Source of the DNA: Limonium bicolor | Taxonomy: Eukaryota; Streptophyta; Magnoliopsida; Caryophyllales; Plumbaginaceae | Reading direction: 5' to 3' | NCBI GenBank assembly: GCA_023374045.1 | Contig: CM041776.1 | Span: 137,767,296 to 137,831,295, forward strand | DNA: 64,000 nucleotides | Shown: positions 1-10,553 of the stretch, piece by piece | How positions within the stretch are numbered: the first letter of the stretch is position 1 | Layout of the letters: the number at the start of each line of letters is the position of its first letter | Notes under the pieces: model-generated | Told to the model about the DNA's origin: nothing | Databases searched by the model: none | The model's input: only the letters and a program-made list of their open reading frames with translations | Position numbers and translations under genes: made by a program

Positions 1-1107
1 AGATTAATAACCTAATTTACGAGGAGGGTATTCTCACCCTTGGGAGGTGCTGATCTAATTGGCTGGGCATCGATGGGCGGGCCTGTCAACCTCGGAACTG
101 GATCCTTCCCCTTGGAGCCCTGCTGACCTTATTGCCCTTGCTGCCCCTGCTACCCTTTCTTCTTGAAGAAGCCTATGTTAAACAGTTTCGGGGTCAGCAA
201 TCACATTAATTAAGTAATGGATAATAATTTACAAATGGAATGAGTTCCTTACTTTCCCTTCTTCGAGCCCTCGCCTCGAGTCACTCCCCCATCCTCAGAC
301 TCTCTCTCGGCCTTCTTCCTCTTCTTCTGCCCTAGAGTCTTATCCTGAGTCTAGAGCATCAGCTCCGTCCTTGAGGCAGGATCATAACACTCCTGCAATT
401 ACATTGGTAAGTCTTCGCATATTCTTCAGACAATTAAACAAGTATGACATTAATGGTATTGATGGTATTCACATTTATACCTGGATAGTCATGTAGAGTG
501 TAGCACCCATGGCTGCCTGCATGCGAAACGACAGTCCCCCCTGGAACTTCTCGACCTTAACGGTCTCGAAGTAGTCTACTCCGGGGATGAAGTCTAGAAG
601 ACCGATGAAACGAGCATAGTACTCATCCACGAACAAACCTCCCTGGGACAGCGTCTCAAACTCCCGACGCTTCTTCTGCTTGAGGTGCGTGGGGTAGTAC
701 TTCCCTCGTAGGATCTCGACGTAGGCATCCCATGTGAAGTCAGGCGTAGCTAGGTGCTGGTCCTTGACCAATCTCCACCAGGTACTAGCTGCATCCTTCA
801 GATGGAAAGAAGCAATGGCGACCCTCTCGTCGGCTGGCACTCGTAGGGCCTTGAAGGCCTTCTCGTGCTCTACTATGGATCACTCCAAGGCAATGGGGTC
901 CGGCTCCCCTTAGTATGTCGGTGGTCGAGTCTTGGACACTGCCTTCAGCCAGTTCACTTCACGGTGCGGAGGTGGGTGGGGTGGCGCACCTCTGATCTGA
1001 GCTTCAAGCTGGGTGAGTACGGCTGCGACTGTCTCTGCAATTCTTGGGGAAACGGGGTCACCATTGCCTTCTCTGCCGGCTCCACACCCTCTAGCACGGT
1101 TCAACAT
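1..1107 (-). pseudogene. Ty3/gypsy gag pseudogene of element E0 (3' part outside window)
   Basis: Gag is the structural protein that forms the retrotransposon particle. The reading starts at an ATG at 1107, about 220 nt inside the primer binding site, as expected for gag. The core (about 475-880) has the retrotransposon-gag pattern: a WW pair, then TWDAYVEILRGKYYP, KKRREFETLSQG, EYYARF and KFQGGL. Two in-frame stops break the N-terminal half (TAA at 910-912, TGA at 880-882). After CAG at 481-483 the frame meets a stop, but a GT-AG segment at 393-480 would restore it, continuing into a basic Lys/Arg/Glu-rich region (ECYDPASRTELML...). A second possible intron is at 173-252, followed by a Gly/Gln/Lys-rich tail with more stops. 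No zinc knuckle is reached before the window edge. The gag family call is firm; splicing is inference. Confidence 0.85.
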
Positions 1108-1342
1108 CTATAATACAGATTGTCGCATCATTGTTCGGTAAATATACCATAAACATTCAATAGATATTGGATTTCCATTTAGGCTAACAGATATACGCGT
1201 GTTGCGTTTTCTAAACACAAGTTCACTTAAATGAGTCGTCTCGTACCTCATAGACGTATCCCGTGTTTCCTAAATCCTAGGCTCACTGTCTTAATCCTAG
1301 TATCTCGTCATCAGAGCGGTACTCCGCTCTGATACAACTTTT
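1108..1342 (-). other. E0 untranslated leader with primer binding site
   Basis: This stretch lies between the LTR boundary and the gag start. It contains the primer binding site and its hairpin at 1311-1337; the remaining ~200 nt show no further feature I recognise. The three-way junction present in the leaders of E1, E2 and E5 is not visible here. Confidence 0.7.
1326..1337 (-). promoter_or_regulatory. E0 primer binding site (initiator Met tRNA) with overlapping hairpin
   Basis: The minus strand reads TTGTATCAGAGC, one mismatch from TGGTATCAGAGC, the standard complement of the 3' end of plant initiator tRNA-Met. It sits 5 nt inside the LTR end. The minus strand also reads TCAGAGCGG-AGTA-CCGCTCTGA (1311-1332), a perfect 9-bp stem with a 4-nt loop overlapping the site. 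Confidence 0.85.
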
Positions 1343-1560
1343 TGTAACACCCCTCTCGATAATCATGTAATAATCCCTCACATAGCATAATTAAACACGT
1401 CTCACAACGGAAGTTACATCGGTAGATAATCTCACATGGGTGTCACATGCCATCACTCACCCATGCGAGTATTGAAGCAAAACGAAAATGCAGTAACTAA
1501 ACAATGATCATAATAAACTCCGCAATGATAACGAGATACCAACCTATACATTAGATTAAA
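1343..1560 (-). mobile_element. E0 5' LTR, distal fragment (continues at 45170)
   Basis: On the minus strand this fragment ends in GGGGTGTTACA, the LTR terminus shared by all giant LTRs in the window, followed by the primer binding site. It is cut at 1560 by E1. The last five bases (1556-1560, TTAAA) pair with CTAAA at 45165-45169 as the E1 target-site duplication, with one mismatch. Confidence 0.8.
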
Positions 1561-2179
1561 TGAAATACCCCGACCTTAAATATAGTGGTTAAAATTACCC
1601 TAATAGGTATTTAAGGGCCTAATGGTGCCTAAGTAATATTGGTAAGGAAAAATAAATCCAAAAGAAATAGAGAAACGCTTAAAAAGCGAAAAAATGCTAA
1701 ATAAGCGTTAAATAACCATAGGGGGTATGAGACCTCGGTTAGCATAATAAATGGATTCTAAAGCCTTAATGAGGCCTAAATAATATATGGTAACAATTCC
1801 TGAAGAAAACAGATCCATATAATATATTGAAACGCTAATAGAGCTTTAGCGCACGTTTTTTTCGAGAAAACCTGAAAACGTGACTTTAAGTGGTCAAACG
1901 GACCCGTAAAAACTGTGAATCATTAAATAAAAATATTAAGCATTTATGGAAGCTTGAGAACCAATAAAAATAATTAAACGAGAAAATTCCGGAAAACGGG
2001 CCCGGTTAGTGAATTGTACCAAAACCGGGTACAATAACGAGCGTTTTCTGTAAAAGACGAAAAACGCTCCAACTGGTATACTGTAGGGGGGCGGTTTTAC
2101 TAAGTTAAATAACTCCCTCACACACACATGTAACTAGCTAATTAAATGAGAGAGCCAAAAGCAAAAAGCAATAAAGTAA

Positions 2180-2290
2180 AAACTACTTTATCCCTTCTCT
2201 CTCTCCTCACTCACTCATTTCTCTACTCTCTCACCTCCCTCCTTCCTCACCCATCAATTTCTCCCTCCTCTCTCCTCTGGAATGGGCGAT
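2180..2290 (+). promoter_or_regulatory. E1 LTR pyrimidine-rich (Y-patch-like) tract, probable transcription start region
   Basis: A long CT-rich tract (CTTCTCTCTCTCCTC and similar) begins about 620 bp into the LTR. Comparable tracts stand at similar offsets in E3 (about 11890-11950) and E5 (about 53600-53660), where E5 also has a TATA box just upstream. By analogy this marks the transcription start and makes U3 only about 0.6 kb of the 4.3 kb LTR. It is inference from composition; no clear TATA box is visible in E1 itself. Confidence 0.45.
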
Positions 2291-3783
2291 TTTGGAGCTC
2301 CAAGGAGAAGCTTCAATGGCTTCTCATCTTTCCATCCATGCTCCACCTTCATTTGAGCTCCAAAGGTAAAAATAACTACATATTTGTACTCCCCTCATCC
2401 TCCTCTACACTTCTCTCTTTTCAAAATCCAAAAATGAGGAAGTTCATCTCCATGGGTTTTCCCCATTCAAAGAGAAAATAACACCAAAGGGTAGCTTGGA
2501 GTCTCCTCTCTCCATTAAGGTAAAAATCTCCATGAAAGAACTCATATTTCTCCAACCTTACTCATAACCGATTTTTACCTCTTTGTAACACTCCATTTTC
2601 TCTCTCTCCTTTGAGCATAATATCAACCTTGCAATGGTGGTGGATTCACCTTCTTGAACCAAGGGCTAAAACCCCTTCTAAAACACTCCAAAGGTAAACC
2701 CTAGAAATCTTGCTTTAAACATTTCATTGAACAAGCATTAATTTAAGGGTTAGTATATTAATTGTAATTGTTTGTGTTCATTGGGTGATGGGAATGGAGT
2801 TTGGCAACTCCATTCCCCACATAACCGATTTTGAGGCAAGAAAGGAAGAGAAGAAGTGGAAAAGAAAAGAGGAAATAAGAGCTTAAGGTAAGAGCTCTCT
2901 CTTGAATGCTACATTTAATGCATTAGAGTAATGGGAATGGGTAAACCAATTTAAAGGACCCAAAATATTGTATTGGTATTGTAGTATTGGAATTTTGGGT
3001 ATTTGTGAATTAGTATGTGAATTATAGGCCTTAGGGCCAAGTGTATAGTATATGTGTATTGGTATTGTGGATTGAGAAAGTATTGAGGAATTTATATTTG
3101 TATGTGTGCTGGTAGGACCCTTGTATGGGTGTGGCTAGATTAGGAATGAATTTGATGAAAAGTGTGTATGTGGATAAGTAAGGAAAGTTGGTAAACTATG
3201 GCAAAATTTTGGTAGGAATTATGCATTTAAGAATAACTTGGTGAGTGGGAGAACCAAGGTGTGTATTGGAGTTAGTAGAGATATTTAGTAACCATGGAAT
3301 AGTAGTGTAGTATGAGGATATAAGGATGCAAAATCTGTAGCAAAGAGTGTAAGGATGCATTGGAGAACCTAGGAGGAATTAAGTGTATTTGGAGGACTTA
3401 GGGTGAGTGTTTAATACTTTGAAAACAGATTTGAAAAGGGTTCAGGAAATGTGAAGAACTAGAATGTCAAGTAATGTATTTTGAATGCTAGGAGTAGCAT
3501 TAGTTGAGGAGTAATGGAATGTAGAAGTTAGGTTGAAAATCTATAGCATTTGAGGAAAGAGCAAAACCTGCAGCATTAGTGAGATACAAACTAGTATAAG
3601 TGCTGAAATGAAATGAGGAAAATTTGTGTAAGTTGAGTAGAAATTGAGTAGTAAGTATGGAGGATGAATTAAGGTGATTTAGAGCATCTAAATGAGTGGT
3701 AAACATGTAGGGAAGTATTGGTAAAGATTGGGGAAGCAATGGGTAAAGAAACCAACTGAAAACAGATTTTTAAACTGATGTAC

Positions 3784-4085
3784 TGGGCCGGACCGGACTT
3801 GCGACCGGACTTGCAAGTTCGGTCGAGCCCAGACTCACAAAGACGGGAGCCTTCTGGAATGGACTGGACTTGCGACCGGACATGCAAGTTCGGTCGGACC
3901 AAAAAATTTTCCCGTCTGAAACCTTTTGGAATAGACCGGACATGCAAGTTCAGTCGGACCAGAAAATTTTCCCGTCTGAAACCTTCTGGAATGGACCGGA
4001 CTTGTGACCGGACCAAAAGATTTTCCCGTAATGTGAGCTACTGGAATGGACCGAACTTGCGACCGGACTTGCAAGTTCGGTCGAG
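3784..4085 (+). repeat. GC-rich hairpin array, middle of E1 5' LTR
   Basis: About four imperfect units of 60-80 bp, each with GACCGGACTTG next to CAAGTTCGGTC; these pair over 11 bp with one G-U wobble. The array is far more GC-rich than the surrounding LTR. Compared with the 3' LTR (43029-43347), the 5' copy lacks about 18-20 nt holding one CAAGTTCGGTC arm near 4013, consistent with slippage between GGACC repeats. Open frames across this block are products of the repeat, not genes. Confidence 0.85.
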
Positions 4086-5754
4086 TCAAAAAAAAATATT
4101 TTTATTATATGATTATACTAATCATATGTATGTATATATATATGCCTATACACATATATGCATATGTAAGTAGTAATACACCATTAATGAAGTAGTAATG
4201 GTAAGGAAATAAGTAAATGAGTAAGAAGGTGGGAATAAGAAGTAATGAGAAAAGAATGGGTTTAATAATCAAGTACGAATGTAAAGGAGTAGTAATTACA
4301 CATTAGGAGTATTATTGAAAGGGTAATTGGATCATTGATCATACTACTTCATGTATGTATAGGAATCAAATAGTTGATCATCAAAGGACCCTAGTACGAA
4401 ACGACGGTGTACGGTATGATTTCTTCATGCTCTGTATCCTAACCTGGTTACCACGATTTGTGTGCTTATGTGATCACCAATAAGATAAATGCACGAATCG
4501 GACTTATATTGCACTTAACTGTGTTTTGAACTATTTTGTTCTGGTGTATCTTCTTGAACATTTAGTTTGTATAATTCATGAAATGTATGAATGAAATGAA
4601 GAGTATGTGTAAGTAATGTGTACTTGTGTATTGTATGGATGTATGGAAATGAAGTACTGACTTCTACTAATTCCTAACAATCTAACTCCTAACATGAGTA
4701 ATGAGTGAATGGAATGAGTAGAAGTCCGATATAGTTTCGGCCACGCGTGAGGATAAGGAAACACAAGAGGTTGGATCCGAATCCTGGCTGTAATCTTTTC
4801 CATGGACCAAATCCCTTGAATGGGTAGCATCCTGGATTAGTGGGCCACCCCAAAGCCCGGTGGTGGGATGTAGTAATCCCTGCCCGGAGGTCATACCGAC
4901 TTAACTGGAGTAAAGTAAGTAAGAAGTAAGTATTGTATGTGTATCGGTCTTGGCTATTGTAAGTCATTGACTTTGAGTAAATGAGTATTGAACACCCGAT
5001 TAACCCGGGTGTGTAAAGAAGCTAACAAGCCTTATGTTTGAATTGCAGAAGTGTATCTCCGTATTGCGTATTGAGTAGGTAACGAGTATGTATTGTGTAT
5101 GTGTATTGTGGAAGATGGTAAGTAAGTGTTGGTTGACTGGTATTGTCTTCCAAACACGTATTGTACTGGGCGTATGTATGTATACCTTGTGTAGTATTGT
5201 AGTATCATGAATGAAAGCATGTATGTATGAATGTATGTATTGTAAATTGAATTGCATGTATTCGACCAAATGGTCGGCGTACCCTCCCTAGTACGTGGGG
5301 TATGCGGTTATCATATTCAGCGTAAGCTGACCCCCTAGGGGGAACGTTTTTATTGTGCTGGTACCGAAGTGGATATGGTCAAGGTAAGAGACTGGCGGAT
5401 CTACCTAGATCATTGGAAATGAAATGTAGATAGTAGTAAATGGTATAAGGCTTGTAGCCTTGAGGTAGTAGTGTACCAATGGGGTACACCTTATGCATTA
5501 TAAGCATGTAGATGTGAGAAATGGGTAGATGTAGACTCTTAATGAGTGTGTATGATCTTGGAAGAAGTATTGTATTGTATTAGGATCCTAGTAAACTCGG
5601 TATGTTATTTTGTATTGGATGGTTTTGTAATGGGGTATTGTACTGAATGGAAAGTTGTAGTACTCAGTAAGTAATGGGAGTATGTACTGTATTTGTGTAG
5701 TACTCGGAGATTCCGGTCCATCAGACCGATGCTGTATGTAGTAGTAGTAACTTT

Positions 5755-5776
5755 GTTAGTCATGTGGGTGACTAGC
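5755..5776 (+). other. U5 hairpin of E1
   Basis: GTTAGTCAT-GTGG-GTGACTAGC forms a 9-bp stem with wobble pairs about 100 nt from the LTR end. The 3' LTR copy (45040-45061) reads GTTAGTCAC-GTGG-GTGACTAGC. The same hairpin stands in E2, E3, E4 and E6 with base-pair exchanges. Confidence 0.6.
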
Positions 5777-5884
5777 GGCATTGTATCACCCACCGTATGT
5801 AAGTATGTATCCGCTGCGTGATTCTGGAAGTACGAGGAGATTGGACGGTAATGATGGTATTAACGGTAGGGGTGTTACAAAAAG

Positions 5885-5912
5885 TGGTATCAGAGCGAAG
5901 TGTCGCTCTGAT
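5885..5912 (+). promoter_or_regulatory. E1 primer binding site (initiator Met tRNA) with overlapping hairpin
   Basis: TGGTATCAGAGC (5885-5896) is the exact complement of the 3' end of initiator tRNA-Met and starts 6 nt after the LTR. Its last eight bases form the 5' arm of ATCAGAGCGA-AGTG-TCGCTCTGAT (5889-5912), a perfect 10-bp stem with a 4-nt loop. The downstream arm resembles the 3' acceptor strand of the tRNA itself. Confidence 0.9.
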
Positions 5913-6081
5913 GACTGGAAATACCGAGTTTAGGAATACCGAGTTAGGAAATAGAAGCTTAGGGCTAAGGGCTGAGTGTTGGCATTAGAGATATGCTAGT
6001 TAGGAACCACCGGTGAGTACCGGATACCTACAATACCAGTCCCACCCACCGCAAACCCCACTGTATAACTTGGGAAAGGAC

Positions 6082-6129
6082 GCCAGAGAGAAGGAAGGTC
6101 TTCTCATACTCGGGGAAACCCGATATGGC
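6082..6129 (+). other. Predicted three-way-junction RNA in E1 leader
   Basis: The outer stem is GCCAGA (6082-6087) with TATGGC (6124-6129), one mismatch. Hairpin A is GAGAAG-GAAGGT-CTTCTC (6088-6105). Hairpin B is TCGGG-GAAA-CCCGA (6110-6123) with a GNRA-type loop. The same layout stands at equivalent positions in E2 (23755-23801, minus) and E5 (57667-57713). The position, about 190 nt after the primer site, fits a packaging or dimerisation signal; this role is inference. Confidence 0.6.
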
Positions 6130-6290
6130 AGATGTGAAGCAATCACACAGTAACAAGAACAGACATATGGTAGATTCCAAGATTTGGAAGTCCCGGAGAT
6201 GGATCCCGGTTGAACAACAATAACCGCACTTAATGGCGGTAGAATGAGAACTCCAACGATAAGGAGACTACAACATGCAACAACATGGGG

Positions 6291-6307
6291 CGACATGCTT
6301 AGCAGTC
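6291..6307 (+). other. Bulged-A hairpin in E1 leader
   Basis: CGACATGC-TTA-GCAGTCG gives CGAC/GTCG and TGC/GCA paired around one unpaired A. E2 (23583-23599, minus) and E5 (57861-57877) have identical arms but loops AGA and TAT. An upstream CAACATGGG-like sequence is also shared. Confidence 0.5.
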
Positions 6308-9300
6308 GCAGAACCTGACTAACCAATCAGCAGCAGGAAAAGAAGCACTAAGCGTGCAACGGAGTAGAAGAAGGAACAATAACAAAACCCGAGACGTAAG
6401 TCTACGGGACAGTAATAGCTAAGTGGTACCACCAACGGTATGCTAGCTGACTAAGGACATAGTCAGGAGTGGTTAGCTCCGAAACTACAACATCAAGGGC
6501 TACAATACCTGGCCGACATAGCTTACACAACCATGAGAACATCCACGGGATATAACCCAATAGGACTACAAGAGTAGTGCCTAAACAAATTAAGGCTCAA
6601 TAACCACAGTAAGCTTGTGGGAACGAGCAACAAGCAACACGTAAACCAAATAAGTAAGGATCTTTAAGGATTGGAGAAGTACCCCGATCAAGACAACCAT
6701 GTCAAGATCAATAGAAGCTACTTATAAGAATCGAGTATCTCAAACATAGATTAACAAGATCAAGGGAAGAGTCAACAAGACTACCCAAATACGAGTGGAA
6801 ACCACACCGTGACTGGTATGGGGTTACCCAAAAACCACCAGTACCACGCACTTGCCACGACAAGTGCAATAAGAACAGGAACATGCAGAGGAACTCTTAC
6901 ATACCACAGGTACATAGTAATGTACCGTAAGTGCAATGAAGCAACTATAGGAATAAACATCCTAACAACTGTAAGCATGAAACCTTGGAAGGGCTTGACG
7001 GCCTACCATTGTAATAAGGACATACCAGAAAGTAAGAAGCTGGACTTGGACAAGACCTCAGACATGGCTATGCCATGAGAGACTTCTTTTAACACCGAAC
7101 CGTTATTTCAAAACCCAATTTTTTTTTTCAAAACCACAACCCTTCTTTTAAAACCTTGGATTCTTAAACAAAACCAACAAAATTACGGTGAGTATCATAG
7201 AATGATACAAGAGGAGTTGACAATAGAGTACTTCACCTAGGCGTGTGACGAGCACTACGAGTGTACCCAATTACGGGATGTGGGACGACCGCACTCCGAA
7301 GGAGCTTGCGGGCCTGACATATAGTTAGGTAAGTGGTAACGTACCAACACGGTACCCCACATATGTATACATGTGGTGTACGAAACACGAGAAGTAGTCA
7401 ACTCCGTTCTACGGACCATAAGTAAGTTTAAACCAGAACAATTGGAACTCCAGACAATCAAGGAGAAGGAACTCAACTAAGGAGTAAGCAAGAAGAACTC
7501 AGAGAATCCATCTGAGGATACGGAATAAGAATTAGACGTGCAAAAAGCACAGACTAATAAGCTTAGACATTGGATATGTCTCAAAGACATCAGGAAAACA
7601 CATGACAGTTGGGTAGTATACCCAGCCTGAACACCGTAAGGCAAATACCTAATGTGAACATCACAATGTTCAATGAACGGGACGAGAATCCCAAGAACAA
7701 TTGCCAAAACTACCAAGGAGCGTAATCCATCACTGGAGAGGATTTTTTTTTAAACCTAGTCTTAAGCACTAGGAGCAAGTATAAACAGTCTACCCAAGAA
7801 CGGGGGACTTTATAACCCAAAAAGGGATAACTCAAAATACAATACCACAAGGCGGTATAGTAGGCACAACATGCCATAAGCATTAGCCGGATGTAACGGC
7901 GTGACCAACAACACCCAGGAGCGGTCCTTGGAGGGTGTCTGGATTAACAACAGTTGAACAAACATCATGACAAGAGCACATGAGCTAGAACGAACATTCG
8001 GTTAGGACACCGAAGGGATTTCACTTAACAGGAAACACCCTAAATGACCAGAAGGCTCGGATTAACACCCGATTGCCTAAAGGGTCTCCTAGGAACGGAA
8101 GCGTGATGTCACGACTTACCATGGAGCCTAGTAATACCTCCAACCTATGGGGTATACATGGAGTAGAAACATGTATAAACAGTATGCAAGGAGCATAGCT
8201 CGCAACAATGAGGCTCAAAAGCCATAAATAGCTACGTTATGTAAACCTTGACGGTTGCATAACCCACACCATTTGATAACAAGACTTGCAGGAAATATTG
8301 TCTCATACGACAATAAATCAACAACTGGACCATCAATGCGAGCCCAACATCCTAAGTGGCTTGGAGTAATGACCAACTCAGCGTCACTGTCACTAGGGCA
8401 TTAGTCTAGTATAAAGTTGACAAGCCTTAATTACCTTCATGCCTTCTGTAACAATGGTAGCGCAGAGGCATAAGAATCGTGATAATGCCAACATTGGCCT
8501 AGTCCACATTTGGACACTACAGAAACTCGAGGAAAAGTACCCCTCGTTAATCGAAGACCACCAAGGTGGTGAAGTTGTGAGCCCTAAGAGAAGGCTTCCT
8601 TCTACTATAACAACAAGCCCAGGCACATGGATATTTCCAAGGGGTGACGGAATAAGGAAATGAGATTTCCAACCATTATGATTTAAAGGAGTAAGTATAC
8701 TCCGTATGCACCCAAGCATGTAGTGAACCATTTTGTAAACACCAACGCGGTAAACCTTGCCATGAAATATGTGAGTGGAGATAAACCCCTCCACAATCAC
8801 TTTCATTTATCAGTAATAAAATACTCTCCAAATAGAGAACGGGATCAGAAGACCCTTGAAGTCTCTTGGGATATTCCGGTGATGTACATACAAAAGTAAA
8901 ACTACACAGCTAGAGCCTATAACCAACGCTCAACACGCGAGACAATAATTGTCAAAAACAATCAATGTGAATGCACATTGGACACCACAAATGACCAACG
9001 CTCAAGGGGGCTTGTATGATACCCACGGTAGGGGTCACCTCCCACATCAATCGGGAGAGAGCATGAACCACGCCTTATAGGTGTGGGGATACTCTTCCCT
9101 TGTGTGAGACGCGTTTTGGGGATGGTACCTCGAAAACAAAACCGTGCGGACTGCAGTCCAAAGCGGACAATATCACACATGTGAGTTAAGACTGGGCTAT
9201 TACAGCTTGTAACCTGATAAATTACCTTATCCTTGGTCAACAAAGATAATGGGTAAATGGTATCATAAATGATGGAAATAATGTGAGGAAAGCCAACCTA

Positions 9301-10516
9301 CACATGAAACCTAAACTGGAATGAAACATCTCCACGTGGGGAAAAATAATACCATTGTGGTATGCTATGACAATCATCATACATATGAACTAGGAACCTC
9401 CTAGTGTAATTACACCATAAGGAAATGGGCCAACGACAATAGTAATGAGTAAAGACGAGCTACCACAGTAACACAATCAGTAAGAACGATATTGTATAAT
9501 GAGTAAGAATACGGTGCGCAACAAGCGACCGCTATGAGGAAGTAGTTAGATAATGACACGGAGTATAAGTATGAGAAGACAGACAAAAATATTCCTTCCT
9601 ATCACATAAGTGACTTACTGTCAAGCGTTTATGCCTCTGCACTCTGTATGACTGAGTATTTTGGTATTGTACTTGTGCAGCTAATGATCTATTGGGATGG
9701 CTAGGGACGTGGAGAATGTAAACCGTAGTAAATCTTTCTTTTCACCACAAACATGGCATAAGCCAGTTAAGCAAGCTTAGCAACAGACCGTGCGGCCTAA
9801 GGCCAAGAAGCACGAAGAGTGTAGAACACACTAACAATCACAAGATGTGAGTTCCATTGGAATAAGAGGTGAAAGAAGACTGAAGAAGTCACTAGGACCG
9901 ATGCATAGAAAATGCAAGGTCATACAAGTAAAGGACACTTGTATTGAACCAAAGAACTGGTATAATTCAGAAGCTAGTGACAGCAGAGGAAGCACTACAA
10001 CTAGGTAGTGACTTAACCTCGCCCGACAACAAGTCGGAGGAACTTAGTGAATAATCGTGGGAGTACGAATAGTATGTATAATAGATTACCAGAGGGCTGG
10101 TTACAACCTAAAACTCATTGAGTTCAAACAGTGGTAAAAGAATACCACACTGTTAGTAAACCTTATTTCCACAATAGAGGGATAAAAGGTGATGTATAGC
10201 GCATTAAGGATAACATGAAGGGTGAGTAACCCAAGTTATTAGGGTCGCGCAGCAGAAGCTAGTGGGCCCTAGCTAGGAAATGTAATACACCTAGTAAGAA
10301 GGAAAGAATGGCTATTAATGCCTTGAAGCCTAATAGGCTAGAACTGAATTAATTATGAGTTAAATAAACTCATATAGGAATCCTCGGTGCAAAGACTAAA
10401 CCATTGGTATGGTTAAGACCCTTTGACCAGAGCATATTGCATAGTATACCGTAGTGAAGCTAAACGCTTTAGATTGCCCAAATTGAGTAAACCAATGTTA
10501 ATATTAACATATGAGA

Positions 10517-10553
10517 GATTACGTAGGCGTAATCCCTTTCAAGGGGGGTAGAG
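10517..10553 (+). promoter_or_regulatory. E1 upstream hairpin plus polypurine module
   Basis: The hairpin GATTACG-TAGG-CGTAATC (10517-10534) is followed by CCTTTC and AAGGGGGGTAGAG. The G6TAGA core is the same as at the LTR-adjacent polypurine tract. Counted without E3, it lies about 1.4 kb before that tract. E2 and E6 have the same module; in E6 it follows the pol stop codon immediately. Confidence 0.7.

Larger units (their letters stand above)
1561..5879 (+). repeat. E1 5' LTR (4,319 bp)
   Basis: A direct repeat of 30441-30636 plus 40997-45164, with scattered substitutions and small indels. From 5' to 3' it holds: a TG start; a pyrimidine-rich promoter-like tract (about 2180-2290); four AGGTAA splice-donor-like sites (2364, 2518, 2692, 2886); a GC-rich hairpin array (3784-4085); a U5 hairpin (5755-5776); and the TTACA end. 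The 111-residue open frame at 2146-2481, present in both LTRs, lies in this pyrimidine-rich leader and looks non-coding. Confidence 0.92.

Noticed and set aside
865..1113. 82-residue plus-strand frame over gag
   Set aside because: It lies antisense to the gag reading, which has the domain pattern.
2146..2481. 111-residue frame conserved in both E1 LTRs (also 41387-41722)
   Set aside because: Both copies derive from one template at insertion, the residues are Ser/Leu-rich from CT-rich DNA, and it spans splice-donor-like sites. Conservation between LTRs is not evidence of coding.
3669..4173. Overlapping frames rich in RPDLQVRS or HVRSIPEGF repeats on both strands
   Set aside because: They are translations of the GC-rich hairpin array; the same happens at 13446-13744, 16582-16877, 25929-26224, 42910-43360 and 59835-60065. 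No conserved domain or start context.
5885..5912. Possible tRNA gene fragment at primer sites
   Set aside because: Only 12 bases match the tRNA 3' end complement, always at an LTR boundary: a primer binding site.
8393..8806. 137-residue minus frame in the E1 body
   Set aside because: No recognised domain and no matching frame in the homologous E2 body; likely chance.
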